This document shows positions 42,230 to 50,575 of a stretch of 64,000 nucleotides of DNA, piece after piece. Under the pieces are notes generated by a model. The model saw only the letters and a list, made by a program, of their open reading frames with translations, made no database searches and was not told where the DNA came from. The DNA is from DASZHJ01 sp963735465 (GTDB lineage: Bacteria > Pseudomonadota > Alphaproteobacteria > ATCC43930 > CGMCC-115725): assembly GCA_963735465.1 (NCBI GenBank), contig CAVTLA010000001.1:1798001-1862000 (forward strand). Reading direction: 5' to 3'. How positions within the stretch are numbered: the stretch's first letter is position 1; each line of letters opens with the position of its first letter. The position numbers and the translations under genes are program-made.

Positions 42230-43075
42230 ATGGACCTGCCGCGCCAGGAATGGACCGACTACCGGATCGCCGGGGATCGCGGCATCGAGCTGCTGCACGC
42301 CCATTACGTCCGCCACAATTACGAGCGTCACGCCCACGACACCTATGCCCTGGGCGTGACCGAGACAGGGGTGCAGAGCTTCACCTATCGCGGCGCCTAT
42401 CACGCCAGCGCCGCGGGGACCGCGCTCGTCCTGCTGCCCTCGGAGGTCCATGACGGCCACGCCGGGGCGCCGGATGGATTCACCTACCGCATGCTCTACA
42501 TCGAACCCGACGCGATCGCCGGCGCCCTTGCCGACGCGATGGAGCGTCCGGCCGCTCTGCCCTTCGTGCCGCATCCCCTGGTGCGGGATTCCGTGCTGGC
42601 GCGGCTGATCCGCCGGCTGCACCAGGCGCTCGCAGCACCGGCGTCAACCCTGGAGCGCGACGTTCTCTTCCAGGAGATGGCGGTGGCGCTCGCCACCCGC
42701 CACGCCGACAGCCGTCCGCGCGTGCGGAGCGTCGCCGCGGGGAGACCGGCGCTGACGCGGGTGCGCGACTTCCTCCACGACAATGTCGCCGTCGATATCT
42801 CGGCGGAGGATCTCGCCGGCATTGCCGGCATGAGCCGGTTCCATGTGAGCCGGCAGTTCCGGCGCGCCTATGGCATGCCGCCCCACGCCTATCTCCTGAA
42901 GCTGCGGCTGGCGGAAGCGCGCCGCCTGATCGCCGCCGGCGAGCCCGCGGCGTCAGCCGCGGCGGGTTCCGGCTTCGTCGACCAGAGCCATCTCAGCAAG
43001 CGCTTCAAGGGCGCCTTCGGCATCACGCCCGGCCAATACGCGCGGGCGGTACGGAGCGCGGTTACTCCACGCTGA
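42230..43075 (+). CDS. AraC-family transcriptional regulator
   Basis: 281 residues from ATG 42230. The N-terminal cupin effector domain contains NYERHAHDTYALGVTETG, and the C-terminal ~100 residues form two helix-turn-helix units: DISAEDLAGIAGMSRFHVSR (in parts LAGIAGMSRFHVSRQF) and GSGFVDQSHLSKRFKGAFG. AraC proteins of this kind usually control a neighbouring divergent gene, here DUF2000. Confidence 0.88.
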   Translation: MDLPRQEWTDYRIAGDRGIELLHAHYVRHNYERHAHDTYALGVTETGVQSFTYRGAYHASAAGTALVLLPSEVHDGHAGAPDGFTYRMLYIEPDAIAGALADAMERPAALPFVPHPLVRDSVLARLIRRLHQALAAPASTLERDVLFQEMAVALATRHADSRPRVRSVAAGRPALTRVRDFLHDNVAVDISAEDLAGIAGMSRFHVSRQFRRAYGMPPHAYLLKLRLAEARRLIAAGEPAASAAAGSGFVDQSHLSKRFKGAFGITPGQYARAVRSAVTPR

Positions 43076-43358
43076 CGCCGCCCTGGCGATCGATGTGGCA
43101 GTCGACGTGAATGGCGCTGTTGCCCCAGACCACCAGCAGCGGCACGACCGTGGCGCCGGAGGCGTCGCGGTAGGCGCGTTCCGCGCCGCGCACGATGAAG
43201 CCGAGGGCGCGGGCCTGGCGCACGCAGGCATCGTCAGGCGCCGCTGGGGCGGCTGCCGGCGCCGATGCGGGTGCCGGCGCGGGCGCCGGCTTCTGCTGCG
43301 CCCCCGCGCAGCTTGCCAGCGCCAGAAACGCCGCAAACGACAGCCACACCAGCCGCAT
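43062..43358 (-). CDS. Small lipoprotein with Ala/Pro linker
   Basis: 98 residues from ATG 43358. A signal peptide ends in the lipobox LASC, then an Ala/Pro-rich linker (PAPAPAPASAPAAAPAAP) and a ~50-residue domain with Cys residues (DDACVRQ and HVDCHID) that may form a disulfide. Function unknown. It overlaps the end of the AraC gene by 14 bases on the opposite strand. Confidence 0.65.
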   Translation of the reverse strand: MRLVWLSFAAFLALASCAGAQQKPAPAPAPASAPAAAPAAPDDACVRQARALGFIVRGAERAYRDASGATVVPLLVVWGNSAIHVDCHIDRQGGVSVE

Positions 43359-43544
43359 GGAAAGCCCCCTCCCCATCGGAATCCCCCGGAGCGGCCAATC
43401 TGGCCCGCGCTGCGGGGGATGGCAATGACCGAGGCCCTCGCGGAATCCCCTTGAGCGGCCGCGCCCCCGCCGCTAACCATCGGCAGCGGCCGTGGATCGC
43501 GGCCGCGGGGCACGCGCGAGCACTGGGAGCCATAAGGAATAGCC

Positions 43545-44768
43545 ATGAGTGCGGAGCCGCGGATCGTCATCGTCGGCGCCGGCCATGCCGGCGGCCGCGC
43601 CGCGGAGGCACTGCGCGGCGCCGGCTTCAAGGGCGAGGTCCTGCTGATCGGCGAGGAGCGCCATCCGCCCTATGAGCGTCCGCCGCTCTCCAAGGAGCTG
43701 CTCGCCGGCACCATGGAGGTCGAGAAGACCTTCGTCCGGCCGCAGGCCTGGTATGGCGAGAACGACATCGCGCTGCGGCTGGGCACGCGGGTCGCCGAGA
43801 TCGATCGCGGCCAGCGCCGGCTGCGCCTCGAGGGCGGCGGCAGCGAGACCTACGATCTCCTCCTCCTCACGACCGGCGCACGGGCGCGCATGCTGCGCAC
43901 GCCGGGCGCCGACAGTCCCCACGTCCTCTACGTCCGCGACATCGACCACACCCTGGCGCTCCGCGCGCGGCTCGGATCCGGCGCCCGCGTCGCCGTCATC
44001 GGCGCGGGGTTCATCGGTCTCGAGGCCGCCGCCACCGCCCGCAAGAGCGGCGCCGCCGTCACCGTGATCGAGATGGCGGCGCAGCCCCTCGGCCGGGTCG
44101 CGGCGCCGGAGATCGGCGCCTGGTTCGGCGATCTCCACCGGGAGCACGGCGTCGACCTCCGCACCGGGACCGGCGTCGCGGCGATCGAGGAGAGCGCTCG
44201 CGGGCTGCGGATTGTCACCAGCGACGGCGCCGCCGTCGACGCGGATCTCGTGGTGGCCGGCATCGGCGCTCAGCCCAATACGGAGCTGGCGCAGGCCGCC
44301 GGCCTCGCGGTGGAGGACGGTATCGTCGTCGACGAGTTCGGCCGCAGCTCCGACCCCGCGATCTTCGCCGCCGGCGACGTGACGCGGCACTTGAATCCGA
44401 TCCTCGGGCGGCACATCCGCCTGGAGGCGTGGCAGAACGCCCAGAACCAAGCGATCGCCGTCGCCAAGGTGATGGCGGGCGGGACGCAGCCCTTCGCCGA
44501 GGTGCCGTGGTTCTGGACCGACCAGTACGACGTCAACCTGCAGATCGCGGGTGCGCCGGAGAAATGGGACGCGCTGGTCCGCCGCCCCGGCGCCAATCCC
44601 CGCGCCTTCACCCTCTTCTACCTGCAGGATGGCCGCGTCGTCGCCGCCAACACCATCAACAACGCCCGCGACATGCGCTTCGCCAAGATGCTGATCGAGC
44701 GCGGCCGCGTGGTGGATCCCGCGCGCCTCGCCGATCCCGGGCAGAAGCTGCAGGACATCGCCAAGTAG
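43545..44768 (+). CDS. FAD-dependent ferredoxin reductase (oxygenase electron-transfer type)
   Basis: 407 residues. IVIVGAGHAGGRAAEAL is the FAD-binding motif, VAVIGAGFIGLEAAATA the NAD(P)H-binding motif, and IFAAGDVTRH the second FAD site; the C-terminal ~85 residues match the reductase C-terminal domain. It passes electrons from NADH to a ferredoxin, likely the Rieske protein encoded 132 bases downstream. No terminal oxygenase is present in the window. Confidence 0.88.
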   Translation: MSAEPRIVIVGAGHAGGRAAEALRGAGFKGEVLLIGEERHPPYERPPLSKELLAGTMEVEKTFVRPQAWYGENDIALRLGTRVAEIDRGQRRLRLEGGGSETYDLLLLTTGARARMLRTPGADSPHVLYVRDIDHTLALRARLGSGARVAVIGAGFIGLEAAATARKSGAAVTVIEMAAQPLGRVAAPEIGAWFGDLHREHGVDLRTGTGVAAIEESARGLRIVTSDGAAVDADLVVAGIGAQPNTELAQAAGLAVEDGIVVDEFGRSSDPAIFAAGDVTRHLNPILGRHIRLEAWQNAQNQAIAVAKVMAGGTQPFAEVPWFWTDQYDVNLQIAGAPEKWDALVRRPGANPRAFTLFYLQDGRVVAANTINNARDMRFAKMLIERGRVVDPARLADPGQKLQDIAK

Positions 44769-44900
44769 GTGCCGCGGCGGCAAGCGCTTGCCAAAGCCGG
44801 GGACGCCAGCAAATATCCCTCCCTCTCACCAGCCGCGGAGATACCGAGCGTGTTCGAACAGATGCATTGGGCCGTTCCGGCTCAGGGAACGAACTGAGCG

Positions 44901-45218
44901 ATGGCCGACAACTGGGTCACCGTGGCCTCGCGCTCGGCCTTGTCCGAGGGCGACATCACCGGCGTCGCGGTCGGCGAGACGCAGATCGCGCTCTACAACC
45001 TCGGCGGCGAGATCTACGCCACCGACAACATCTGCAGCCACGCCTATGCGCTGCTATCGGACGGCTGGCTCGACGGCGAGGTGATCGAGTGCCCGCTCCA
45101 TGCCGGCCGCTTCGAGGTCAAGACCGGCAAGGGCCTGGGCCCGCCGATCCCCTGCGACATCAAGACCTTTCCCGTGCGGATCGTCGGCGACGACGTGCAG
45201 GTTCAGGTCGGCGCCTGA
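44901..45218 (+). CDS. Rieske [2Fe-2S] ferredoxin
   Basis: 105 residues with one Rieske cluster: CSHAYALL (C-x-H) and CPLHAGRF (C-x-x-H). The short length and lack of a transmembrane or catalytic domain match ring-hydroxylating-oxygenase ferredoxins. With the reductase it could serve a dioxygenase or cytochrome P450 encoded elsewhere. Confidence 0.9.
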   Translation: MADNWVTVASRSALSEGDITGVAVGETQIALYNLGGEIYATDNICSHAYALLSDGWLDGEVIECPLHAGRFEVKTGKGLGPPIPCDIKTFPVRIVGDDVQVQVGA

Positions 45219-46174
45219 GCGGCGGGCCACTCACGGGCCCTCAGAAGCGCGCCGACGGCTCGCCAAGCGGCGGCCGGGGGATCGCCGCGCTCTACGATTC
45301 CGCCTACCCGCTCCTGGTTCTGGCCTTGCTGTTCTGGGCCGGCAACTTCATCGTCGGCCGCGCGGTGCGCGACGACGTGCCGCCGATCGCCCTCGCCTTC
45401 GGGCGCTGGTTCGGGGGGTTCCTCGTGGTGATGATCGTGGCGCGCCGCCATCTCTGGCGCGACCTGCCGGTGTTGATGGCGGTGTGGCCGCGCATCCTCC
45501 TGCTGTCAGCCGTCGGCATCGCTGCCTTCAACACCTTCGTCTACCTCGGCTTGCGCTCGACCACCGCGATCAATGCGCTCCTCGAGCAGTCGGTGATGCC
45601 GGTGGTGATCCTGCTCTATTCCTACTTGCTGTTCCGCGAGCGCGTGAGCGCGGCGCAGCTCGCGGGCGTGCTGATCTCGCTGGCGGGCGTCGTCGTCATC
45701 GTGACGCGCGGCGAGCCGCTGGCGCTGTTTCACATCGAGCTCAACGTCGGCGATGCCTGGGTGCTGGCGGCGGTCGCGGCCTATGCCGCCTATACGGCGC
45801 TGCTGCGCCTCAGGCCGGCGGTGCATCCCACCAGCTTCCTCGCCGCGACATTCCTGCTGGGATCGATGATGATCCTGCCGTTCGCGATCTGGGAGGAGCT
45901 CGCCGGCAACGTGCTGCGAGCGACGACGCCCACATTCCTCGCCATCGGCTACGTCGCCGTCTTCCCCTCGGTATTGGCCTATTTCTGCTACAACCGCGGC
46001 GTCGATCTCATCGGCGCCAACCGGGCCGGACAATTCATGCACCTGATGCCGGTCTTTGGCAGCGTGCTGGCGGTCCTGCTGCTGGGCGAGGAGTTCCGCC
46101 TGTTCCACGCCGGCGGCGCGCTGCTGATCTTCGCCGGCATCGTGCTGGCGATGCGGCGGCGCGCCGCGAGCTAG
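45215..46174 (+). CDS. EamA/DMT-family transporter, start uncertain
   Basis: About 319 residues with ten hydrophobic segments in two EamA repeats (LLFWAGNFIVGRAVRDD, FMHLMPVFGSVLAVLLLGE). Drug/metabolite exporters of this type move amino acids or metabolites. No ATG, GTG or TTG lies before the first membrane segment; the only near choice is a CTG at 45215 that overlaps the Rieske stop as CTGA, like the many ATGA/GTGA junctions here. A TTG at 45326 would cut into helix 1. The 3' end overlaps the convergent LysE gene. Confidence 0.75.
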   Translation: MSGGPLTGPQKRADGSPSGGRGIAALYDSAYPLLVLALLFWAGNFIVGRAVRDDVPPIALAFGRWFGGFLVVMIVARRHLWRDLPVLMAVWPRILLLSAVGIAAFNTFVYLGLRSTTAINALLEQSVMPVVILLYSYLLFRERVSAAQLAGVLISLAGVVVIVTRGEPLALFHIELNVGDAWVLAAVAAYAAYTALLRLRPAVHPTSFLAATFLLGSMMILPFAIWEELAGNVLRATTPTFLAIGYVAVFPSVLAYFCYNRGVDLIGANRAGQFMHLMPVFGSVLAVLLLGEEFRLFHAGGALLIFAGIVLAMRRRAAS

Positions 46175-46809
46175 CGCTGCTCGCTGGCGAGGCGGAGGCC
46201 GAGGGCGATCAGGACCATACCGGTGACGCCTTCGACCGTGCGACGGATGCGCGGGCGGCGCAGGACATCGCCCGCCAAGTTGACGGCGGTGGCATAGGCC
46301 GCGAGCCACGTCAGCGTCATCGCCGAGAACAGCAGCCCCAGCAGCATCAGGCCGATGAAGGACGCCTCGCCGCCACCGGGCGCGAATTGCGGCAGCAGGC
46401 TGGTGAAGAAGGCGGCCATCTTGGGGTTGCCGAGATCGTTGATGACACCTTGCCGGAACGCCACCAGCGGCGCGAGGCGGACGGCGGGCGCGCCACTGAT
46501 CGCCGCGGCCCGGAGTCCGCCTGGACGAAACGCCTGCCACAGAGTCTGGACGCCGAGGACAATCAGGTAGGCCGCGCCCAGGAACTTGATCGCGGCGAAG
46601 ACCGGCTCCGATGCGACGATGAGGGCGACGACGCCGGCGCTGGTGGCCAGGGCCCAGATCGCCTGCCCTGCGGAAACGCCCAGGGCCGTGCAGAGACCGG
46701 CGCGGCGCCCGCCGACGAGGGTGTTGCGCACGGTCAACGCCGTGTCCGGTCCCGGTGTCACGATCACCAGGAGGGAGATGCCGAGAAACGCCCAGAGCTG
46801 TGCAGACAT
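46171..46809 (-). CDS. LysE/RhtB-family exporter
   Basis: 212 residues with about six hydrophobic segments; VTPGPDTALTVRNTLVGGRR (in parts TPGPDTALTVRNTL) and DLGNPKMAAFFTSLLPQFA (in parts NPKMAAFFTSLLPQF) are the family marks. It exports amino acids or homoserine-like compounds. It is the second LysE-type gene in the window and faces the EamA gene, with a 4-base 3' overlap. Confidence 0.88.
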   Translation of the reverse strand: MSAQLWAFLGISLLVIVTPGPDTALTVRNTLVGGRRAGLCTALGVSAGQAIWALATSAGVVALIVASEPVFAAIKFLGAAYLIVLGVQTLWQAFRPGGLRAAAISGAPAVRLAPLVAFRQGVINDLGNPKMAAFFTSLLPQFAPGGGEASFIGLMLLGLLFSAMTLTWLAAYATAVNLAGDVLRRPRIRRTVEGVTGMVLIALGLRLASEQR

Positions 46810-46865
46810 GCCGCGCGAGTTTCACGCGCGGAGCACGGCGCGGTCAAGACGCCGCGCTCCGAGGT

Positions 46866-47423
46866 CTAGAGGGCGCCGAGCCGCGCAGGCTGCAGGTAGA
46901 TGGTGATCGCCATGAGTATGTCCACGGTCCTGCCGTCGCGGGCGAGCGGCACCAGGAGCCGCTCCACCTGCATGAAATCCTTGGTCACGTGATAGGGCGG
47001 CGAGCCCTTGAGATAGCCAATCGCGCCGCGCTCCACGGATTCCAGATATTGCGTGTGGGAAACCGAGGTCAGGAACTGATCGTGCGCCTCGTCGAGCCAG
47101 CGCCCCGTGAAGTCGCGGCCCATGGCGCTCACCTGCTCGGTCCCCAGGAGCCGGTAGCGGAAGCGCAGGGGATCGCGGTGGACGTCCATCATCCAGATCC
47201 AGCGCAGGAGCGGCGCGATATCGCAGGGATCGAGGTGCTGACGCCCGGGCAGACCGCCTCCCGACGGATGCGCGGACCGCCAGTAGTCGTGGAGACGGCG
47301 CAAGCGCGGGTCCACGTCCGCTGGAAGCGACGTCGCAAGCACGGTGGCGGGCGCGCCCACCGCGCGGTTGGCCGGTTGCGATTTCAGGGACGTCACCAAA
47401 CTACGTGTTTTTGAGTAAAGCAT
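46866..47423 (-). CDS. PAS-domain protein (PF07310-type)
   Basis: 185 residues from ATG 47423; in-frame starts at 47489 and 47507 are possible and no ribosome site decides. The pattern RRLHDYWRS, DIAPLLRWIWMMDVHRDPLRFRYRLLGTE (in parts DIAPLLRWIWMMDV, RFRYRLLGTE) and ERLLVPLARDGRTVDILMAI (in parts LVPLARDGRTVD) is the alphaproteobacterial PAS_5 family, a sensor domain without a fused output domain. Confidence 0.8.
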   Translation of the reverse strand: MLYSKTRSLVTSLKSQPANRAVGAPATVLATSLPADVDPRLRRLHDYWRSAHPSGGGLPGRQHLDPCDIAPLLRWIWMMDVHRDPLRFRYRLLGTEQVSAMGRDFTGRWLDEAHDQFLTSVSHTQYLESVERGAIGYLKGSPPYHVTKDFMQVERLLVPLARDGRTVDILMAITIYLQPARLGAL

Positions 47424-47569
47424 ACTAGCTTGGGTTGTAATTACTGAAATATCCGTTAATCCGACAGGGGGCGGCTGACCACGCTGCATGGCTCGACATC
47501 TAGCCAAGGTGCGCTGACCAGATTAGAAGTGCTGCTCACTCCAAGAAGCACCCAAAAGCAGGCGAATTT

Positions 47570-49912
47570 ATGGGCGAATTTGGCTTTGGCCAACCGGTCC
47601 GGCGCAAAGAGGACCCGCGCTTTCTCATGGGGCGCGGCCGGTTCATCGACGACCGCCGCGAGCCCGGCGAAGTCTTCGCCCATGTCGTGCGCTCGCCCCA
47701 TGCCCATGCCCGCATCGTCGCGATCGACACGACAGCCGCGCGGGAAGCAGCCGGCGTGCTCGGCGTCTTCACTGGCGCGGATCTGGCATCCGACGGCATC
47801 GGCGGCATTCCCTGCGTCTTCAAGCCGCTGACGCTCGGCGTCTCCGGGACCCGCGATTGCCCGATCGTGCGGCCGGAGTTTCCGGCTCTTGCTCAGGAGC
47901 GCGTGCGCTTCGTCGGCGAGGCCGTGGCGCTGGTGGTGGCGGAAAGCCGCGAGCTCGCGAAGGATGCGGCCGAGCTCGTCATGGTCGACTACGACACGCT
48001 GCCGGCGGCGATCGGCACGGCCGCGGCGCTCGCGGCGGACGCGCCGCGGATCTGGGATGCGGCGCCCGGCAATACCGCCTTCGTCTGGGAGGGCGGCGAC
48101 AAGCCCGGCACCGAGGCGGGCTTTGCCCGCGCCGCCCGCGTGGCGCGCCTCGAGGCGGTCAACAACCGCGTGGTGATCGCCGCCATGGAGACGCGCGGCG
48201 CCGTCGGCCTCCATGACCCCGCCACCGGCCGGCTCACGCTCCACACCGTGACGCAGATGCCGCACGGGCTGAAGGAGGATCTCGCGCACTCGGTGTTCCG
48301 CGTGCCGGAGGAGCAGATCCGCGTGGTGGTCGGCGACGTCGGCGGCGGCTTCGGCGCCAAGAACTCGCTCTATCCCGAGCATGTGCTGGTGCTGTGGGCG
48401 GCGCGCAAGCTCGGCCGGCCGGTGAAATGGATGGGCGAGCGCAGCGAGGCCTTCCTCGGCGACTACATGGGCCGCGACAACGTGAGCCTGGGCGAGCTCG
48501 CCTTCGACGGCGAGGGCCGCATCCTGGCGTTCCGCGTCACCACGACCGCCAATCTCGGCGCTTATCTGGCGCCGGAAGGCCCACTCTCCCCCACCAGCAA
48601 CACGCCGGCGCTGGCCGGCGTCTATCGTATTCCCGCGATCCACGTCACCGTGACCGGCGTCTTCACCAACACCGTCCCCACCGACGTCTATCGCGGTGCC
48701 GGCCGACCGGAAGCGACATATCTGCTGGAGCGGCTGATCGATGCCGCCGCCCGCGATCTCGGCGTCGACGCGGTGGAGCTTCGCCGGCGCAATCTCGTGG
48801 CGCCCTCGGACCTCCCCTACAAGACCTCCCTCGGTCTGGTCTACGACAGCGGCGAGTTCGAGCGGGTGCTGGACGCGGCGCTGGCACGGGCGGGATGGGA
48901 TGATTTCGCGCAGCGCCGGCAGGCCGCCGAGCGGCGCGGCAAGCGGCGCGGCATCGGCTTCTCGCACTACGTCGAGCGCGTCGCCGGCGCCTGGGCGGAG
49001 ACCTCGCGGATCGAGCTCACCCGCGAGGGCAACGCCGTTGCCTATGTCGGCGCGATGTCGAACGGGCAAGGCCACGAGACCGCCTTCGCCCAGCTCGTCG
49101 CCGACCGCCTCGGCCTGGACATCGACGAGGTGGAGATCGTCGAGGGCGACACCGACCGCATCGCCACCGGCCACGGCACCGGCGGCTCCGCTTCCCTCGG
49201 CATCGCCGGCGCCGCCCTCGACGCGGCGGTGCTGAAGGTCGTCGAGCGCGCCAAGACGATCGCGAGCGAGCTCCTGGAGACCGCGACGGCCGACGTCGAG
49301 TTCGTCGACGGCCGCTTCGTGGTCGCCGGCACCGATCGCGGTATCGCGCTCAAAGAGGTGGCGTTGCGGGCTTTCGAGCAGCGCTTCGTGCCGCCCAACG
49401 CGAAGCCCGGCCTCGCCGAGAGCGGCGACTACCGGCCGAAGACGCCGACGTTTCCCAACGGCTGCCATGTCGCCGAGGTGGAGATCGATCCCGAGACCGG
49501 GGCACTGCAGCTCGTCGCCTATACCATGGTGCACGACTTCGGCCGGGTGCTGAACCCGCTCCTGGTGGAGGGGCAGCTCCACGGCGGCGTGGTGCAGGGC
49601 CTGGGCCAGGCCGGCTACGAGCGCGTCGTGCACGATCCGGACTCCGGCCAGCTGCTGAGCGGCTCCTTCATGGACTATTGCGTGCCGCGCGCCGCCGATC
49701 TCCCCGATCTCGTCTTCGTCGAGCGCTCGACGCCGTCACCCAGCAATCCGTTGGGCATCAAGGGCTGCGGCGAGGCTGGCGCCGCCGGCGCGCCGCCCGC
49801 CCTCATCAACGCGATCCTGAACGCGCTGGCCCCGCTGGGCGTCACCGACATCGAGATGCCGGCGACGCCGGAGCGCGTCTGGCGCGCGATTCAGGCGGCG
49901 GGCGCGCGGTGA
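47570..49912 (+). CDS. Molybdenum hydroxylase large subunit (CoxL form II-like)
   Basis: 780 residues of the xanthine oxidase/CO-dehydrogenase large subunit family. GDVGGGFGAKNSLYPEH, the VYRGAGRPEA loop, SNGQGHETAFAQ and GIKGCGEAGAAG (with the catalytic Glu) are the molybdopterin-cytosine-dinucleotide sites. The loop has the AYRGAGR pattern of form II, not AYxCSFR of true CO dehydrogenase, so it probably hydroxylates an organic substrate. The FAD (CoxM) and 2Fe-2S (CoxS) genes are absent here, so it is an orphan or its partners lie elsewhere. Its stop overlaps the next gene (GTGA). Confidence 0.88.
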   Translation: MGEFGFGQPVRRKEDPRFLMGRGRFIDDRREPGEVFAHVVRSPHAHARIVAIDTTAAREAAGVLGVFTGADLASDGIGGIPCVFKPLTLGVSGTRDCPIVRPEFPALAQERVRFVGEAVALVVAESRELAKDAAELVMVDYDTLPAAIGTAAALAADAPRIWDAAPGNTAFVWEGGDKPGTEAGFARAARVARLEAVNNRVVIAAMETRGAVGLHDPATGRLTLHTVTQMPHGLKEDLAHSVFRVPEEQIRVVVGDVGGGFGAKNSLYPEHVLVLWAARKLGRPVKWMGERSEAFLGDYMGRDNVSLGELAFDGEGRILAFRVTTTANLGAYLAPEGPLSPTSNTPALAGVYRIPAIHVTVTGVFTNTVPTDVYRGAGRPEATYLLERLIDAAARDLGVDAVELRRRNLVAPSDLPYKTSLGLVYDSGEFERVLDAALARAGWDDFAQRRQAAERRGKRRGIGFSHYVERVAGAWAETSRIELTREGNAVAYVGAMSNGQGHETAFAQLVADRLGLDIDEVEIVEGDTDRIATGHGTGGSASLGIAGAALDAAVLKVVERAKTIASELLETATADVEFVDGRFVVAGTDRGIALKEVALRAFEQRFVPPNAKPGLAESGDYRPKTPTFPNGCHVAEVEIDPETGALQLVAYTMVHDFGRVLNPLLVEGQLHGGVVQGLGQAGYERVVHDPDSGQLLSGSFMDYCVPRAADLPDLVFVERSTPSPSNPLGIKGCGEAGAAGAPPALINAILNALAPLGVTDIEMPATPERVWRAIQAAGAR

Positions 49913-50556
49913 GTCAGGGACGCCCGCGATACGACGCCGTCCTCTTCGACCTCCTGAGCGGACTTCTCGATTCCTGGACGCTGTGGGACAGCGTCGCCGG
50001 CAGCGAGGCCGCGGGCCGCACCTGGCGCCAGGCCTATCTGCGCCTGACCTATCGCACCGGCGCCTATCGTCCGTACGAGACACTGGTGGCGGAGGCGGCG
50101 GCGGAGGTGGGCATGCCGACGAGGCTCGCGGACCAGCTCGCTGCCCGCTACGGGGAGATCAAGCCCTGGCCGGAGGTCGGCGCGGTGCTGAGCGCGCTGA
50201 AGCGCCATGTGCCGCTGGCCGTGGTGACGAATTGCTCGGTTGCGCTGGGGTCGCGGGCGGTCGCCGCCACCGGCATCGACTTTGACATCGTCGTCACCGC
50301 CGAGCGCGCGGGCTTCTACAAGCCGGATCCACGGCCCTATCAGCTGGCGCTGGACGAGCTTCGCCTGCCGGCGGCGCGCTGCCTCTTCGTCGCGGGATCG
50401 GCCTTCGATCTGCTGGGAACGGCGAAAGTGGCGCTGCCGACGTTCTGGCATAACCGCGTCGGCCTCACCGCGCCCCCCGACGCGCCGAAGCCGTTCGCGG
50501 AGCACACGTCGCTCCACCCTCTGATCGAGATAGTGCTGGGGCAGCCCGCCGGCTAG
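49909..50556 (+). CDS. HAD-family hydrolase, haloacid-dehalogenase-like
   Basis: 215 residues from GTG 49909, which overlaps the CoxL-like stop by 4 bases. The HAD core is visible: FDLLSGLLDS (motif I, nucleophile Asp), VVTNCSVALG (motif II), FYKPDPRPY (motif III Lys) and VAGSAFDLLGTAKV (motif IV region). The DLL in motif I and the Asn/Ser pattern recall type II haloacid dehalogenases, but without other active-site residues checked this is tentative. Confidence 0.8.
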   Translation: MSQGRPRYDAVLFDLLSGLLDSWTLWDSVAGSEAAGRTWRQAYLRLTYRTGAYRPYETLVAEAAAEVGMPTRLADQLAARYGEIKPWPEVGAVLSALKRHVPLAVVTNCSVALGSRAVAATGIDFDIVVTAERAGFYKPDPRPYQLALDELRLPAARCLFVAGSAFDLLGTAKVALPTFWHNRVGLTAPPDAPKPFAEHTSLHPLIEIVLGQPAG

Positions 50557-50575
50557 ATACCGGCGAAAACGCCCG

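Noticed and set aside
47570..49912. True CO dehydrogenase (form I CoxL)
   Set aside because: The diagnostic AYxCSFR loop is absent; the loop reads VYRGAGR and the medium and small subunit genes are missing.
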